From Aegilops tauschii subsp. strangulata (taxonomy: Eukaryota > Streptophyta > Magnoliopsida > Poales > Poaceae): a stretch of 64,000 nucleotides of DNA. The notes beneath the pieces are model-generated. The model did not search any database and was not told where the DNA came from. It saw nothing but the letters and a program-made list of their open reading frames with translations. The translations under genes and the position numbers were made by a program. This document shows positions 33,715 to 44,342 of this stretch, piece by piece. Each line of letters starts with the position of its first letter. Position 1 is the first letter of the stretch. The stretch spans positions 444,633,793 through 444,697,792 of the forward strand of contig NC_053037.3 of assembly GCF_002575655.3 (NCBI RefSeq), given 5' to 3'.

Positions 33715-34882
33715 GTGAGTGCGTGCCGGCCCTCTCTCCTTCCCATCCTCTCTCTCGCTCGAGCAAAAGTAGCGAAGATCTTGGCGGCGGCGGCAGTCGC
33801 AGCTGGGCGCAGTGCGGAGTGGGCGTGCGTCTGTGCTGTGCATCCTGCCGGTTGCCTGCGTGTGTGCTAGATGCCGTGGTGTGCCCATGCTGTTCTTGCA
33901 CTGGTGTGCGTGGTTGAGTGCTTGAGGTGGTGTGTGTGCTGATCTTTTGAAAGATTTTTTCCTGCAGCAGCTGAAAGGGATGAGATGACTCGGAGTCAGG
34001 GGCTACATATCCCTGCTATCCTTGATTTTGTGTCCAATATTTGAGGTGATTTGCTTACTAAATCCCATATGTGCTAAATTGTAATGCTTCTAAACATTTG
34101 TTCGTCTTACGTGCCTGCTAGCTTTTACTGGAAATCATATCATGCGTTCTGTATTTGCCTTGAAATTGATGTATCTCACAGGCTAGCTTATATCATGGTC
34201 ATACTGCTACTGTCAATACTACTGCATAAACAACTTGTTAGAGTAGCTTTTTATTAATCTACTTTTCTGCCCAAATTTACTAAGCTTCTGAGGTTTTTTA
34301 GGTAATTTTATTTAGCAACTCTCAGGTTCTAGATCAGCACATGATTTGTGGGTGCCAGGTGATGTGCCAGGTTTGTACAATTGGAACAGTTGTACAATGC
34401 ACTGTTCTTGCCAATGTTGGCACCCACTTTCTAGCGTTTATCCATAATCCGACTCTTGCCGATGTTTAAACTTTAGCTTGGAGAAACGATGGTAAACACA
34501 AAACACAAATGTTCCCTAGGGTTTTCATATGGTCATAGTATCATGCTTTTGTTTTTCCTATTTATCTCTCAGGTTGGTACCCACTCTGCACTTACTTGAA
34601 CGAGCCATTTATGTCTTTCTCCTTTGTGTGGCTCCTCGAGCTTGGATCGGCCAGATCTTGCCAAGTGAAAATCAGAACAATTTTGGCATACACGGCCTGG
34701 TGCCTGCTGTCCTAATGTCGCTGACGCCGAACAGGGCACAATGCTGCCACCACCTAGCTCTCCCTCCTCTTCCTTCATCCACCAATTCAATGTTGAGGAC
34801 ACTAAGAAAATAGGTACGGTGGTTCCTGTGTATCATCCTTCCATCGTGGAAGCAGGGAATTAAGGAACAGGTTAGCAATGCA
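33715..34882 (+). other. Intergenic/intron-like tract without a recognised gene
   Basis: AT-rich with scattered short frames. The start looks like an intron following the kinase relic. Nothing downstream resembles later kinase exons. Confidence 0.5.
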
Positions 34883-35054
34883 TTAATACAAATGATAAAA
34901 GCTGCTGCCTTGTGACTATAAGGTCACGGGTTCAAGTCCTGGAAACAGCCTCTTACAGAAATGTAGGGAAAGGCTGTGTACAATAGACCGAAAGTGGTCG
35001 GACCCTTCCGCACCCGCGAAAGCAGGAGCTACATGCACCGGGCTGCCCTTTTTT
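34883..35054 (+). mobile_element. Au-type SINE with 11-bp TSD
   Basis: This is a tRNA-derived short retroposon. A B-box GGGTTCAAGTCCTGG lies at 34928-34942, followed by the Au body (AAACAGCCTCT, AGGCTGTGTACAATAGACC, GTGGTCGGACCCTTCC, CACCGGGCTGCCC) and a terminal T run. It is bounded by a perfect direct repeat TTAGCAATGCA (34872-34882 and 35055-35065). The A-box region is degenerate. Length 172 bp against about 180 for the family. It would have moved by LINE-encoded reverse transcriptase. Confidence 0.88.
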
Positions 35055-35236
35055 TTAGCAATGCACACAAGCCTTATTTAGAACCAAGAACAATATTTAT
35101 TTTCTTGATTTCATTTTGCTGTGAATGTTACCACCTTATATATGGTTGATGAAGTTTTTTTATTCATTGGATAATGTTTACAGATGAGGCATGAGTGACT
35201 TTGAGGAGATGTACAATGCAAAGTTCAGAGATCAAC

Positions 35237-35428
35237 ACTATAATGATGTGTGTGGCCGAACATTTATATATCAAGGTCTGTACTTCCAAAGTTTCTGATC
35301 TAGAAATTTACCTAAGGTTGTACTGAACAAATACAAAGTTTCTGATCATATACATATCTTAGGTAACTATAATAATGTGTGGTTGTGTCCTTGAACGTTC
35401 ATATATCAAGGTCTATACTTCCAAAGTC
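35237..35428 (+). repeat. Pair of direct repeats about 60 bp long
   Basis: Copy one (35237-35292) and copy two (about 35366-35428) share CTATAATAATGTGTG-type starts and the end ATATATCAAGGTCT(G/A)TACTTCCAAAGT. The spacer also holds a second CAAAGTTTCTGATC. It is a local duplication without coding potential. Confidence 0.7.
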
Positions 35429-36284
35429 GACCTAGAGCCCCGTAAAAAGGATTTACATAGAGCCTCATAAAAGGGATTCAGTTAAGAGGGATTCTGTTGT
35501 TTTTGTTAGAAAGCTCAGAGGTGTAATAATTCATTGTCCTCTGTTCAATAACTTGTCTTCCACTTCCTACCACGTAATACCTGAGAATATAGTTTTAATC
35601 TTCTCCAGTATGAACGGATTTTCTTTCTTTTAAATTCCACACAATGGAACAACGATGGTTTCCACTTTTTTGTTTTATGAAATTCATCTTCTTGCAAATT
35701 TATAGCTCACTACCTCATGTTTTTATGTTCCAATATGTTCAGATAATTCATTGAGATTTGACTTTTTGCACCCGCAAGGTAAATCAAAAGTTCAGAACTT
35801 AAAAGGCTTCGTTAACTTTAAGAGAGTGGAAGGGGCGCCTCCAACCTGGCACTGCCCAAACTTCCTCTTATATGTGATGTTTTCAGATGCATGTATGCTT
35901 ACTTGCTAAATGAACTATGCATGCTTTCTTCTTAAAAAGTTCAGATCTGGCCACCAAGGGGCAGTATCCATCAGCTAAAGATGCAGTACGAAGATGACCC
36001 AGTAAAAAGTATTTAGTTCTTCATGCTGATTTAAAAAAATACAATTAACCAGTTCCTCCTTTTAAATTTGATATTGATATAGTTATCATTTTGATGCTTA
36101 GAGCTCATCATTTTGTAGGAAGATGTCCGGGTTCTCGTCAAATGAAAGCTGCACTACTATAAAAAATGTAATATATTTTGCAGTGTATTATAACTTCTAA
36201 GTAAATGCCGTTTGGTAACCCTTCCTCTAGATTTCTTTAGTATTATGGGACCATTTCTACATTACTTTTCACTTCCCTTTTTAG
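35429..36284 (+). other. Intergenic tract, nothing recognised
   Basis: AT-rich sequence without a sustained frame, repeat or RNA gene that I can support. Confidence 0.5.
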
Positions 36285-37016
36285 GGAAACAAAAGAACAC
36301 CGGGCAGTCTCATTCCGCACTGCATTTGCACAGGTATAATTCATTTTGTTTGTAAATTGTATGTGTAACTTGCACAAACCCTATGTAACATAAAATGGAT
36401 GCTGATTGGCGTTTTCATTGATTGCAGTCTGTCTTACCAGTGGACTGTAAAGCAAGAACAAAGCATGATAAAGGCGAACGACATCTTTCTTCTTGGCCGG
36501 ATGACATTTATTTACAATATGGTATTGTCTTTAGAATTTCTCGTGTTGGTGTTTTCGTGTACTTAATTATGTGATGGTGATGATTATACACTCCTCACTT
36601 ATAGGAATAGTGACCATGCTGTGTACATTGTAATCTCTTTCCTGTTTTTCCTTTATAGGAATGATAAGACTTCCTACAGTAGGCTTAATGAGAATTTCTT
36701 GTTTATGGAAGTGTTCGGTACTTTAATACAGCTCAGTATACGCATGTGTGGATAGAGTTAACAGTGATATTGCGACATCTCTTCACAGGAGCAAAGCTGA
36801 TTGCCCTGTCCCAGAGGTGCTGGAACAGTGAGCATGTCACTGTTTCTATAAATGTGCTTTTTTTTCTCAGACGGGTCATATAGTTTCTACAAGCAATGAT
36901 CACTGTTAGCGTGGATGGCTCTGTACTTGACAGGATTGCCAAAATCATGTCATACCTTAGATTTGGATCATCAGGGAAGGTCTTGAAGAACAAGAAAAAG
37001 AAGAGGGATACAAAAG
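36285..37016 (+). other. Cluster of four exon-like segments, unidentified
   Basis: Four short open segments are each bounded by acceptor- and donor-like sites: 36285-36333 (TTTTTAG| ... CAG|GTATAA), 36428-36521 (ATTGCAG| ... ATG|GTATTG), 36789-36827 (TTCACAG| ... ACA|GTGAGC) and 36934-37016 (TTGACAG| ... AAAG|GTATAT). The first two join in frame (...VSFRTAFAQ / SVLPVDCKARTKHDKGER...), and the fourth reads IAKIMSYLRFGSSGKVLKNK. I do not recognise the protein. They may be relics of a gene or chance matches. Confidence 0.25.
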
Positions 37017-37665
37017 GTATATGCTTCAAAATGAAAGTGGTTGTTCTATCAATCTATCATAGTAGAGGATGTTAGAGTGAGACCTAAGAACAGGATTACA
37101 GGAAAGCTTTCTTTATCAAGGCGTGAGAAAACATGCTAGAGTAATTTTCTTAGATGAAGGAGAAATGTTGGATGAGTGTTTATATTTTAACGGACATCGA
37201 AAAGTCTGGCCTTTGTTTAGAAAGTTTAGTCATGTTACAAAGCTCAAATTTATTATTATTTTCTTAGTCAAGTTGACCTAGGAAGTGAAGATTGAACTAT
37301 GTCAAGGGGTCATGGCATGGATTTCTTAGTTATCATTTCTGGACCACCATGCCACTGCATTCTCTAAATCAAATTTTGCTTGGTTGCTCCCCTGGTGATC
37401 CTGTTTGTTGTGGTTGGTGCTTCAGGTTTGCTCCTCCTCCCCTCTTTCACCAGATTTTCTCAATATGGCCATTACACACAATCAAGATGTGTACAACTAC
37501 AAGAAGGTGTGATTGGCTATGTTGATGTGCTTGTTTTTCCTATATGCAGGTTTGCCTAATTTATTTGATCTATTATTTCTTTGCATTTTGCAGATCCAGG
37601 TTTAAATATAACATGTCATACCATATGATAATGCTACTCCGTCTACACTAGGATCACGCTAATTA
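37017..37665 (+). other. Intergenic tract, nothing recognised
   Basis: AT-rich with short frames only. No supported feature. Confidence 0.5.
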
Positions 37666-38035
37666 GTTGATGAATAAATAAATTCCTATATCAAATATGT
37701 CAACTGATGCTTGATGTTCTTGCTGTATTAATTAGTATTTTATGAATAGATAAATTCCTATATCATGCTAATTGCTAACTACTCCCTCTGTAAAGTAGTG
37801 ATCTAAACGCTCTTATATTTCTTTACGGAGGGAGTAGTTGATAAATATATAAATTCATATATCTAATATGTCATCAGCTGTTGATGTTCTTGATGTACTC
37901 ATTAGTATCTTATGGATAGATAAATTCCTATATCATGCTAATTGCTAATTAGTTGATAAATAGGTAAACTCCTATATCTAATATGTCATCTGATACTTGA
38001 TACTGTTGCAGTACTAATTAGTATCTGATGCGCCT
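37666..38035 (+). repeat. Imperfect tandem repeat, about 115-bp unit, split by a MITE
   Basis: Units start GTTGAT(G/A)AATA at 37666, 37837 and 37952. They share AAATTCCTATATC, AATATGTCA(T/A)C and TTGATGTTCTTG-type words. Units one and two are complete (about 115 bp), the third is partial. A 57-bp Stowaway sits exactly between units one and two. Confidence 0.8.
37780..37836. mobile_element. Short Stowaway MITE (57 bp with TA target)
   Basis: Terminal inverted repeats CTCCCTCTGTAAAG / CTTTACGGAGGGAG are flanked by TA on each side. It is a deletion derivative of a Tc1/mariner transposon with no coding capacity. Confidence 0.9.
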
Positions 38036-38771
38036 TCAAGTTCTGATGCAATTTAGAACATCCCTCTTTAAGCAAAAGTCTGGTTGACAGTCAAAAAAAT
38101 TGTAGCTCTCAATCTAGGAATCACTTGCCCTTACTAGCGTGTTGATAGATTGACAAAATGTCTAGCTACCTGAAGTATATTGCTTTCCCTTTTTATATCC
38201 TCAAAGTTGTTGGTCATAATGTCTTATTGATTAGAAGCAATAATACAAATTACTGATACACTTGCCTGGTAAAATGATTTGATATTCTGATACACGGTGT
38301 CGCCTGTCACAGAATTGATACATATAGTTAGAACGCAGACCATATTCTGCTGCTTAGCCTTTTTCGTGTGCGTCTGATATTGTAGCTTGTTCATTTCTAT
38401 CAGTAAGATACACATTAACTCTTTCCTTCTCTGTAATATGTAATTCCGAGTGTGTTACTTTGACTTTTCCAATTGCAATACAAAAGCACTATGACTTAAT
38501 TGATTTCCATTTTACATGATAGCATTTTAAAGGATTCAAAGATGATTAGTATTGGCTTGTCATGGTCATTCAAGTTGAGTGCTGAGTGGATTCTATGCTG
38601 AACTTAATCAAATAATTAGGACTAATTTACATAGCAGTGACTACTGTGCAAATTGTAGTTCAACGGATACTTAGTCACTACTATGTAAATTGTAGTTGAA
38701 CAGATACTCCATCTGTAAATGTGCGCACATGTGCAACACTCCAGAGTCATTGTTAATTTGCTATTGGTTAG
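38036..38771. other. Intergenic tract with a small duplication
   Basis: No gene. A short near-tandem duplication (TGTGCAAATTGTAGTTCAAC and TATGTAAATTGTAGTTGAAC) lies at about 38647-38702. Confidence 0.5.
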
Positions 38772-38936
38772 TACTCCCTCGGTTCCTAAATATAAGTCTT
38801 TTTAGACATTTTAAATAGACTACAACATACGGATGTATGTAGACATATTTTAGAGTATAGATTCACTCATTTTGCTCCGTATGTAGTCACTTGTTGAAAT
38901 CTTTAAAAAGACTTATATTTAGGAACGGAGGGAGTA
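38772..38936. mobile_element. Stowaway MITE (165 bp with TA target)
   Basis: Long terminal inverted repeats CTCCCTCGGTTCCTAAATATAAGTC... and ...ACTTATATTTAGGAACGGAGGGAG are flanked by TA. Mobilised in trans by mariner transposases; no coding capacity. Confidence 0.95.
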
Positions 38937-39435
38937 CATTTTTAACTACTGATACATCCAACAGCAGAAAAATTGTGCAGTCCCTGCGAGGAAGAAATCA
39001 CGATTGACACTCATTTGGACTGTACAATCACGTTAACAAATCCAACAACATGAAAAGTGCGCAGAGTCACACCTCAGGAGGCGCGCCAAGGGCGCACCCC
39101 AGCCACTAGTTCTCATGCTGGGTTGAACTTTTCCTTGTTTACACATGCATTGTCCTCTTGAGGACTTCATTACATATTTGCCTAAAATAACAGAATTTCA
39201 ACACAAAAGGAAGCTCTTTGGTAGTACATCTTAACATGACCTCCTGCCTTTTAATTTGATTATCAGACAATAGAGTAAATACCATGAACATAACCATTTC
39301 AATCCAGCATTATACAAGCGAGACTTGAGAGCAACAGAGGCTAGCTCTGCGCCTCTGCCACACCGTGGATACTGGATTACCGGCAGGAGATCGACGGAAC
39401 CGCAGGCGGCACGCGCCATGCTCCCTGCAGGAGGG
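38937..39435. other. 3' flank of the small secreted-protein ORF
   Basis: No independent gene is seen. On the minus strand this would hold the 3' UTR of the ORF at 39436-39612. A 279-base minus-strand frame (39231-39509) overlaps it in another frame and lacks support. Confidence 0.45.
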
Positions 39436-39612
39436 CTAGGGCTTGGTTGCCGTGGAGCCTGAGGCATAGCAACATTCGGCGACCCGAGGGCACGGACAGT
39501 TCTGCACACTCACCTGCCTGCCCCGCACCATCCACGGCGACGCCACCATCGCCAAGAGGCACACCTGCACGACGAGGAAGACCACAAGGGCACGGAGGCT
39601 GCCGATCGACAT
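39436..39612 (-). CDS. Small secreted-protein ORF, 58 residues (hypothetical)
   Basis: The ATG at 39612-39610 gives MSIGSLRALVVFLVVQVCLL, a basic/polar start followed by a hydrophobic core that looks like a signal peptide, ending near AMVASPWMVRG. The mature part is short and Cys-containing (VQNCPCPRVAECCYASGS), stop at 39438-39436. A GTG-initiated longer version from 39636 is less likely. An LTR element sits 38 bp upstream (39650). Across that 10.2-kb insertion the same strand has a TATA box (49931-49940) at a distance that would give a short leader, so the ORF probably is, or was, a real gene split in its 5' UTR. No family recognised; a spliced extension is possible. Confidence 0.45.
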   Translation of the reverse strand: MSIGSLRALVVFLVVQVCLLAMVASPWMVRGRQVSVQNCPCPRVAECCYASGSTATKP

Positions 39613-39649
39613 CTCCTTGTTCTCAGCAACAGCCACACGATATGCAACG

Positions 39650-40702
39650 TGATGCGGAGCATCCTACGGACATTACGATGTCAAGAGTCCGTTCGGTAAG
39701 TGACACGTGCAACATCTACTTCACATACACAAAGGTGAATCATCTCCTTTACGCGTGTCCACTTGACCCCTTCAGGATGGTATACTACTTGACACTCCTC
39801 TCGTGTGCATACATAGGTATTGTCGGAACACCATGGACGAGGAGGAGTGTGAGCGCAAGTGTACAACTACACCATCCGCGAGAGAAGCATTGAAGAGAAG
39901 GAAGAAGAGTAGTCTTCCCGTGCAGAAACACCGGTACAACCGCCCATGTACCGCCCAACTACCGGTCGACCGGTACAACCGACCAACTACCGCCCAACTA
40001 CCGGTCGACCGGTACAACCGACCAACTACCGCCCAACTACCGGTCAACCTTCTGTAATCGAGCGGTGCAAGGCCGAAACAGCCCCGGTTTTCCCCCCAGC
40101 TGCGACTAGACCGGTTGTGTCCTACCACCGGTACAACCGCTCCATACCTCCGCGAACACCTCCAGAAACCGGTACCTGAGCTCCTAGCGGTACAACCGCT
40201 CACATATCCGGTACAACCGGTCTGCCTGCGAGCAGTAAAAGGGTCAACGACCCGTGTAACCCCCAACTTACCCCTTGGACTATAAGTACTCGTCCCCTAG
40301 CTCCGAATTAGGGTTAGCAAATATGATAGCTCATTTGTATGTGAGCTTTGCTCCTACCTACCTATACTCTTGAGAGAGAGAGAGAGAGAGAGAGAGACTA
40401 CCACTTCCATGGAGTTCAAGACCTCCATGTGAGAAGATCCTGCGGGATATCATCAAGACCCCCTCACGGGTTGACCCCATCAAGACCTCCTTTTGGAGAT
40501 GAACTTTACCTTGTATCTTTTCCTTTGTTGTTCATGTACCTTGTGGATCTTGTGTGTTTGATTGTCTAGTGGATGTGTGATTGGACTTGTTCTTGAGTGT
40601 TCCTCTCGTTTTCCCTCATGTTTCCCCTCGTGTTCTTCGTGTTCTTCGTAGGATCCTCTCCAATCGTGAAAGATCGGGCCACTAGGGTTCTACCCTACAT
40701 CA
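39650..40702 (+). repeat. 5' LTR of the gag-only element (1053 bp)
   Basis: It starts TGATGCGGAGCATCC and ends ACCCTACATCA. It has ACCGGTACAACCG-type units (39930-40215), a TATAAG at 40281, and a GA microsatellite (40371-40397). It carries one more 39-bp unit of the CCGGTCGACCGGTACAACCG repeat than the 3' LTR. Confidence 0.92.
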
Positions 40703-40705
40703 TCT

Positions 40706-40719
40706 TGGTATCATGAGCC
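40706..40719 (+). promoter_or_regulatory. Primer-binding site of the gag-only element
   Basis: TGGTATCATGAGCC lies three bases after the LTR, resembling the initiator-Met-tRNA site TGGTATCAGAGC with a small change. Confidence 0.75.
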
Positions 40720-42277
40720 ACGTTGATCACGATTTTGGAGCCCCTACCCTTTGTTTTCTAGCTTGATTTTGTTGTGTTCTTACCCAATTTCAAAAATCTC
40801 CACTAAAAATAGCCCCAAAATCTTTTGTGATTTGTTGGTGTGATGAAGTTTTGTTGGATTTGATCCATGGATTTGCTGTGTAGCAGGTAGATTTAGCTTC
40901 CCCATAAGTCTCCCCACATTCCATCCACGAAATCTCCGCAATTTTGCCCCCGAAATCATCCATTTCCGCCCCAAAGTTCACCCCGTATCCAGATCTGAGA
41001 ATTTTCCCGACAAAAGCGGTACAACCGGCCACCGAGGCGGTACAACCGCTCCCCCCATAACCTGATACTTCTGCCAGCCCAAAACTCGAACCCGAGGACG
41101 CTCCAGGAGCGTTACAACCACCCTCGCAAGCGGTACAACCGCCCCTTCCAGATTCAGCCTCGGCTGATTGACAGTTTTGACCATAACTAATTCATCCGGA
41201 GTCCGATTTTGACGTTCTTTAGCTCGTTGGATAGTTATTGACATCCCACATCCTAAAAAAAATACTTCCAACATCATTTGACACCATCAAATTTTTCATT
41301 TTGGCATCTTTGCCTAGGGCCTTCACCACATCACCCGCTATATCACCACCGACTTCCGCAACTTAACCCATTTTATTCCCCATAGTATTAGTGGTTGCTT
41401 GAGTAGTGATTCGAGTCTCCTAAGGTGTTTCGGCTACTTAGGGGCGGTTGCTTCTTTATCAACCACCACCATAACTTCCGCATAGGCTTGCCCACCATAC
41501 ACTTCCGCCACCCCAACTTAACCCAATTTTGTTTGTGTTGTGAGTTGTGTCTCCTAAGGTGTTTCGGCTACTTAGGGACCGTGCTTCCAACTCTAACACC
41601 GTGTATAACCCATCACACCCTTCCACCACCATAACCCATTTTGACCGGGATTCCACCGCTTTTCGCTACCACCATTTGACATTTGAGATTTTGAGTTCGC
41701 GGTTTTTTTCCGTTTCCTAAGGTGTTTCGGCTAATTAGGGACGGTTCGACATCAAGAACACCACCACTCATCATCGCCACGAGGTCGTCATCGTACACGG
41801 ACGGTAACCTCGACGACATCCATTGTATATTCCCTTGCCATTGCATTGATAACCCACTAGCCCATTTTGCGTTACTTACCTATCGAGACTAGCCATTTGA
41901 GTATTGCCGGCAACGTTACTTGTGCACATTAGTGATCATCCCTTTCATTGCATACATACCATATCATATTGGTATCATCTTGGTATCATCATATCATCTC
42001 TTGTGTCACAAAGATTGTTCCAGCATATACACAATTGCTATCTTGGTTTGTGCATTTCGCATAGTGGCCATACAAAAAAAAAGAGAATAAGCTTTTAAGC
42101 AAAGAAAAAGAGTGAACAAAGAGCTTGTAAGCAATAGCCATAGCATCATACCACATTGCATAAGATTGTCATATCCGATCATCTTGGATCAAACACCGGG
42201 AACCATACATAATAGCATACTTGGGATAGAAAGTTTATCCTTTTTGCATCTTATAGGTTGTGCACAAGTGTCGTATC
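40720..42277 (+). other. Untranslated leader of the gag-only element
   Basis: No long frame. Three spaced copies of TCCTAAGGTGTTTCGGCTA(C/A)TTAGGG (about 41418, 41550 and 41715) form a dispersed direct repeat. CGGTACAACCG units recur at 41017-41045 and 41129. Confidence 0.7.
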
Positions 42278-44014
42278 TGTTGGGGAATGCAGTAATTAAA
42301 AAAAAATTCCAACGATCATGCAAGATCTATCTAGGTGATGCATAGCAACGAGCGGGGAGAGTGTGTCCACGTACCCTCGTAGACCGAAAGCGGAAGCGTT
42401 ATATCAACGCGGTTGATATAGTCGTACGTCTTCACGATCCGACCGATCCTAGCACCGAACGTACGGCACCTCCGTGTTCAGCACATGTTCAGCTCGATGA
42501 CGTCCTCGTACTCTTGATCCAGCTGAGGCCGAGGGAGAGTTCTGTCAGCACGACGACATGGTGACGGTGATGATGAAACTACCGGCGCAGGGCTTCGCCT
42601 AAGCACTACGACGATATGACCGATGTGTGTAACTGTGGAGGGGGGCACCGCACACGGCTAAGAGATTGTCTGTTGTGTTTTGGGGTGCCCCCTTGGCCAC
42701 GTATATAAAGGAGGGGGGAGGAGGAGGCCGGCCTAGGAGGGGCGCGCCTATAGGGGGAGTCCAACTAGGATTCCCAATCCTAGTTGGAGTCCCCTTCCTT
42801 TTCCAAGAGGGGAGAGAGGGAAGGAGTAGGAGAGGGAGAAGGAAAGAGAGGGGGGCGCCGCCCCCTCCCTACTCCAATTTGGACTTGCCATAGGGGGGCG
42901 CGTGGCCACCCCTTGAGGCCCTTCTCTCCTTTCCCGTATGGCCCATTAAGTTCCACTACTTCCCCCGGCGAATTCCCGTAACTCTTCGGTACTCCAAAAA
43001 ATACCCGAATCACTAGGAACCTTTCCGATTTCCGAATATAGTCTTCCAATATATCAATTTTTACCTCTCGACCATTTCGAGACTCCCCGTCATATCTATG
43101 ATCTCATCCGGGACTCCGAACAAGCTTCGGTCATCAAATCACATAACTCATAATACAAATCGTCATCGAACATTAAGCGTGCGGACCCTACGGGTTCGAG
43201 AACTATGTAGACATGACCGAGAGACATCTTCGGTCAATAACCAATAGAGGAACCTGGATGCTCATATTGGCTCCTACATATTCTATGAAGATCTTTATCG
43301 GTCAAACCGCATAACAACATACGTTGTTCCCTTTGTCATCGGTATGTTACTTGCCCGAGATTTGATTGTCGGTATCCTCATACCTAGTTCAATCTCGTTA
43401 CCGGCAAGTCTCTTTACTCATTCCGTAATGTATCTTCCCGTAACTAACTCATTAGTCACATTGCTTGCAAGGCTTATAGTGATGTGCATTACCGAGAGGG
43501 CCCAGAGATACCTCTCCGATACTCGGAGTGACAAATCCTAATCTTGATCTATGCCAACTCAACAAACACCATCGGAGACACCTGTAAAGCATCTTTATAA
43601 TCACCCAGTTACGTTGTGACGTTTGATAGCACACAAGGTGTTCCTCCGGTATTCGGGAGTTGCATAATCTCATAGTCAGAGGAACATGTATAAGTCATGA
43701 AGAAAACAATAGCAATAAAACTAAACGATCATTATGCTAAGCTAACGGATGGGTCTTGTCCATCACATCATTCTCTAATGATGTGATCCCGTTCATCAAA
43801 TGACAACACATGTCTATGGCTAGAAAACTTAACCATCTTTGATTAACGAGCTAGTCAAGTAGAGGCATACTAGGGACACTCTGTTTTGTCTATGTATTCA
43901 CACATGTATCAAGTTTCCGGTTAATACAATTCTAGCATGAATAATAAACATTTATCATGATACAAGGAAATATAAATAACAACTTTATTATTGCCTTTAG
44001 GGCATATTTCCTTC
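42278..44014 (-). mobile_element. Solo LTR of Angela/BARE type, minus strand (1737 bp)
   Basis: On the minus strand it runs GAAGGAAATATGCCC... (44014 downward) to ...CCCCAACA at 42278, the ends of Angela/WIS/BARE LTRs. The outermost bases at 44014-44016 are eroded. TATC flanks both sides (42274-42277 and 44015-44018), a degenerate target duplication. No internal domain is present. It interrupts the leader of the gag-only element. Confidence 0.85.
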
Positions 44015-44342
44015 TATCCGCCTATCGAGCAATCGTGCTAGCGTCTCTCTTGAGTTGTGAAACACGAGCGTTTTCCATGGATTCCACATTTTGTGCTCAT
44101 TCCTTGGTTGCACGACCCCATTTATCTATCCATGTGTGTGTTTCAATGTGCCACTTATTGCTATTTGTCTACTTGTTTCACTTGCGAATTTGTGAATCTC
44201 TTTCAACATTATTGACTCTTGCTAACATTTTGCATTAAATTTTTGTGCCACTATCCTCACCGAGCTACTCCATAAGCTTTACTTGATAGGTGTGAGTGAA
44301 CAAGTCCGGTACCAATTCCACTATTCTTTCATCTCACATTGA

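Noticed and set aside
32911..33901. Long overlapping frames on both strands in the GC-rich tract
   Set aside because: GC-rich sequence keeps several frames open at once. Only the short kinase-like pieces have recognisable protein content.
34910..34945. A tRNA gene suggested by GGTTCAAGTCC
   Set aside because: No cloverleaf and no anticodon arm. The B-box belongs to an Au-type SINE.
39231..39509. 92-residue minus-strand frame overlapping the small secreted-protein ORF
   Set aside because: Non-ATG-supported, low-complexity start, and in conflict with the frame that has a signal peptide and promoter context.
42361..43541. Short plus-strand frames in 42.3-43.6 kb
   Set aside because: They lie within a reverse-oriented solo LTR that matches the Angela LTR at 50240.
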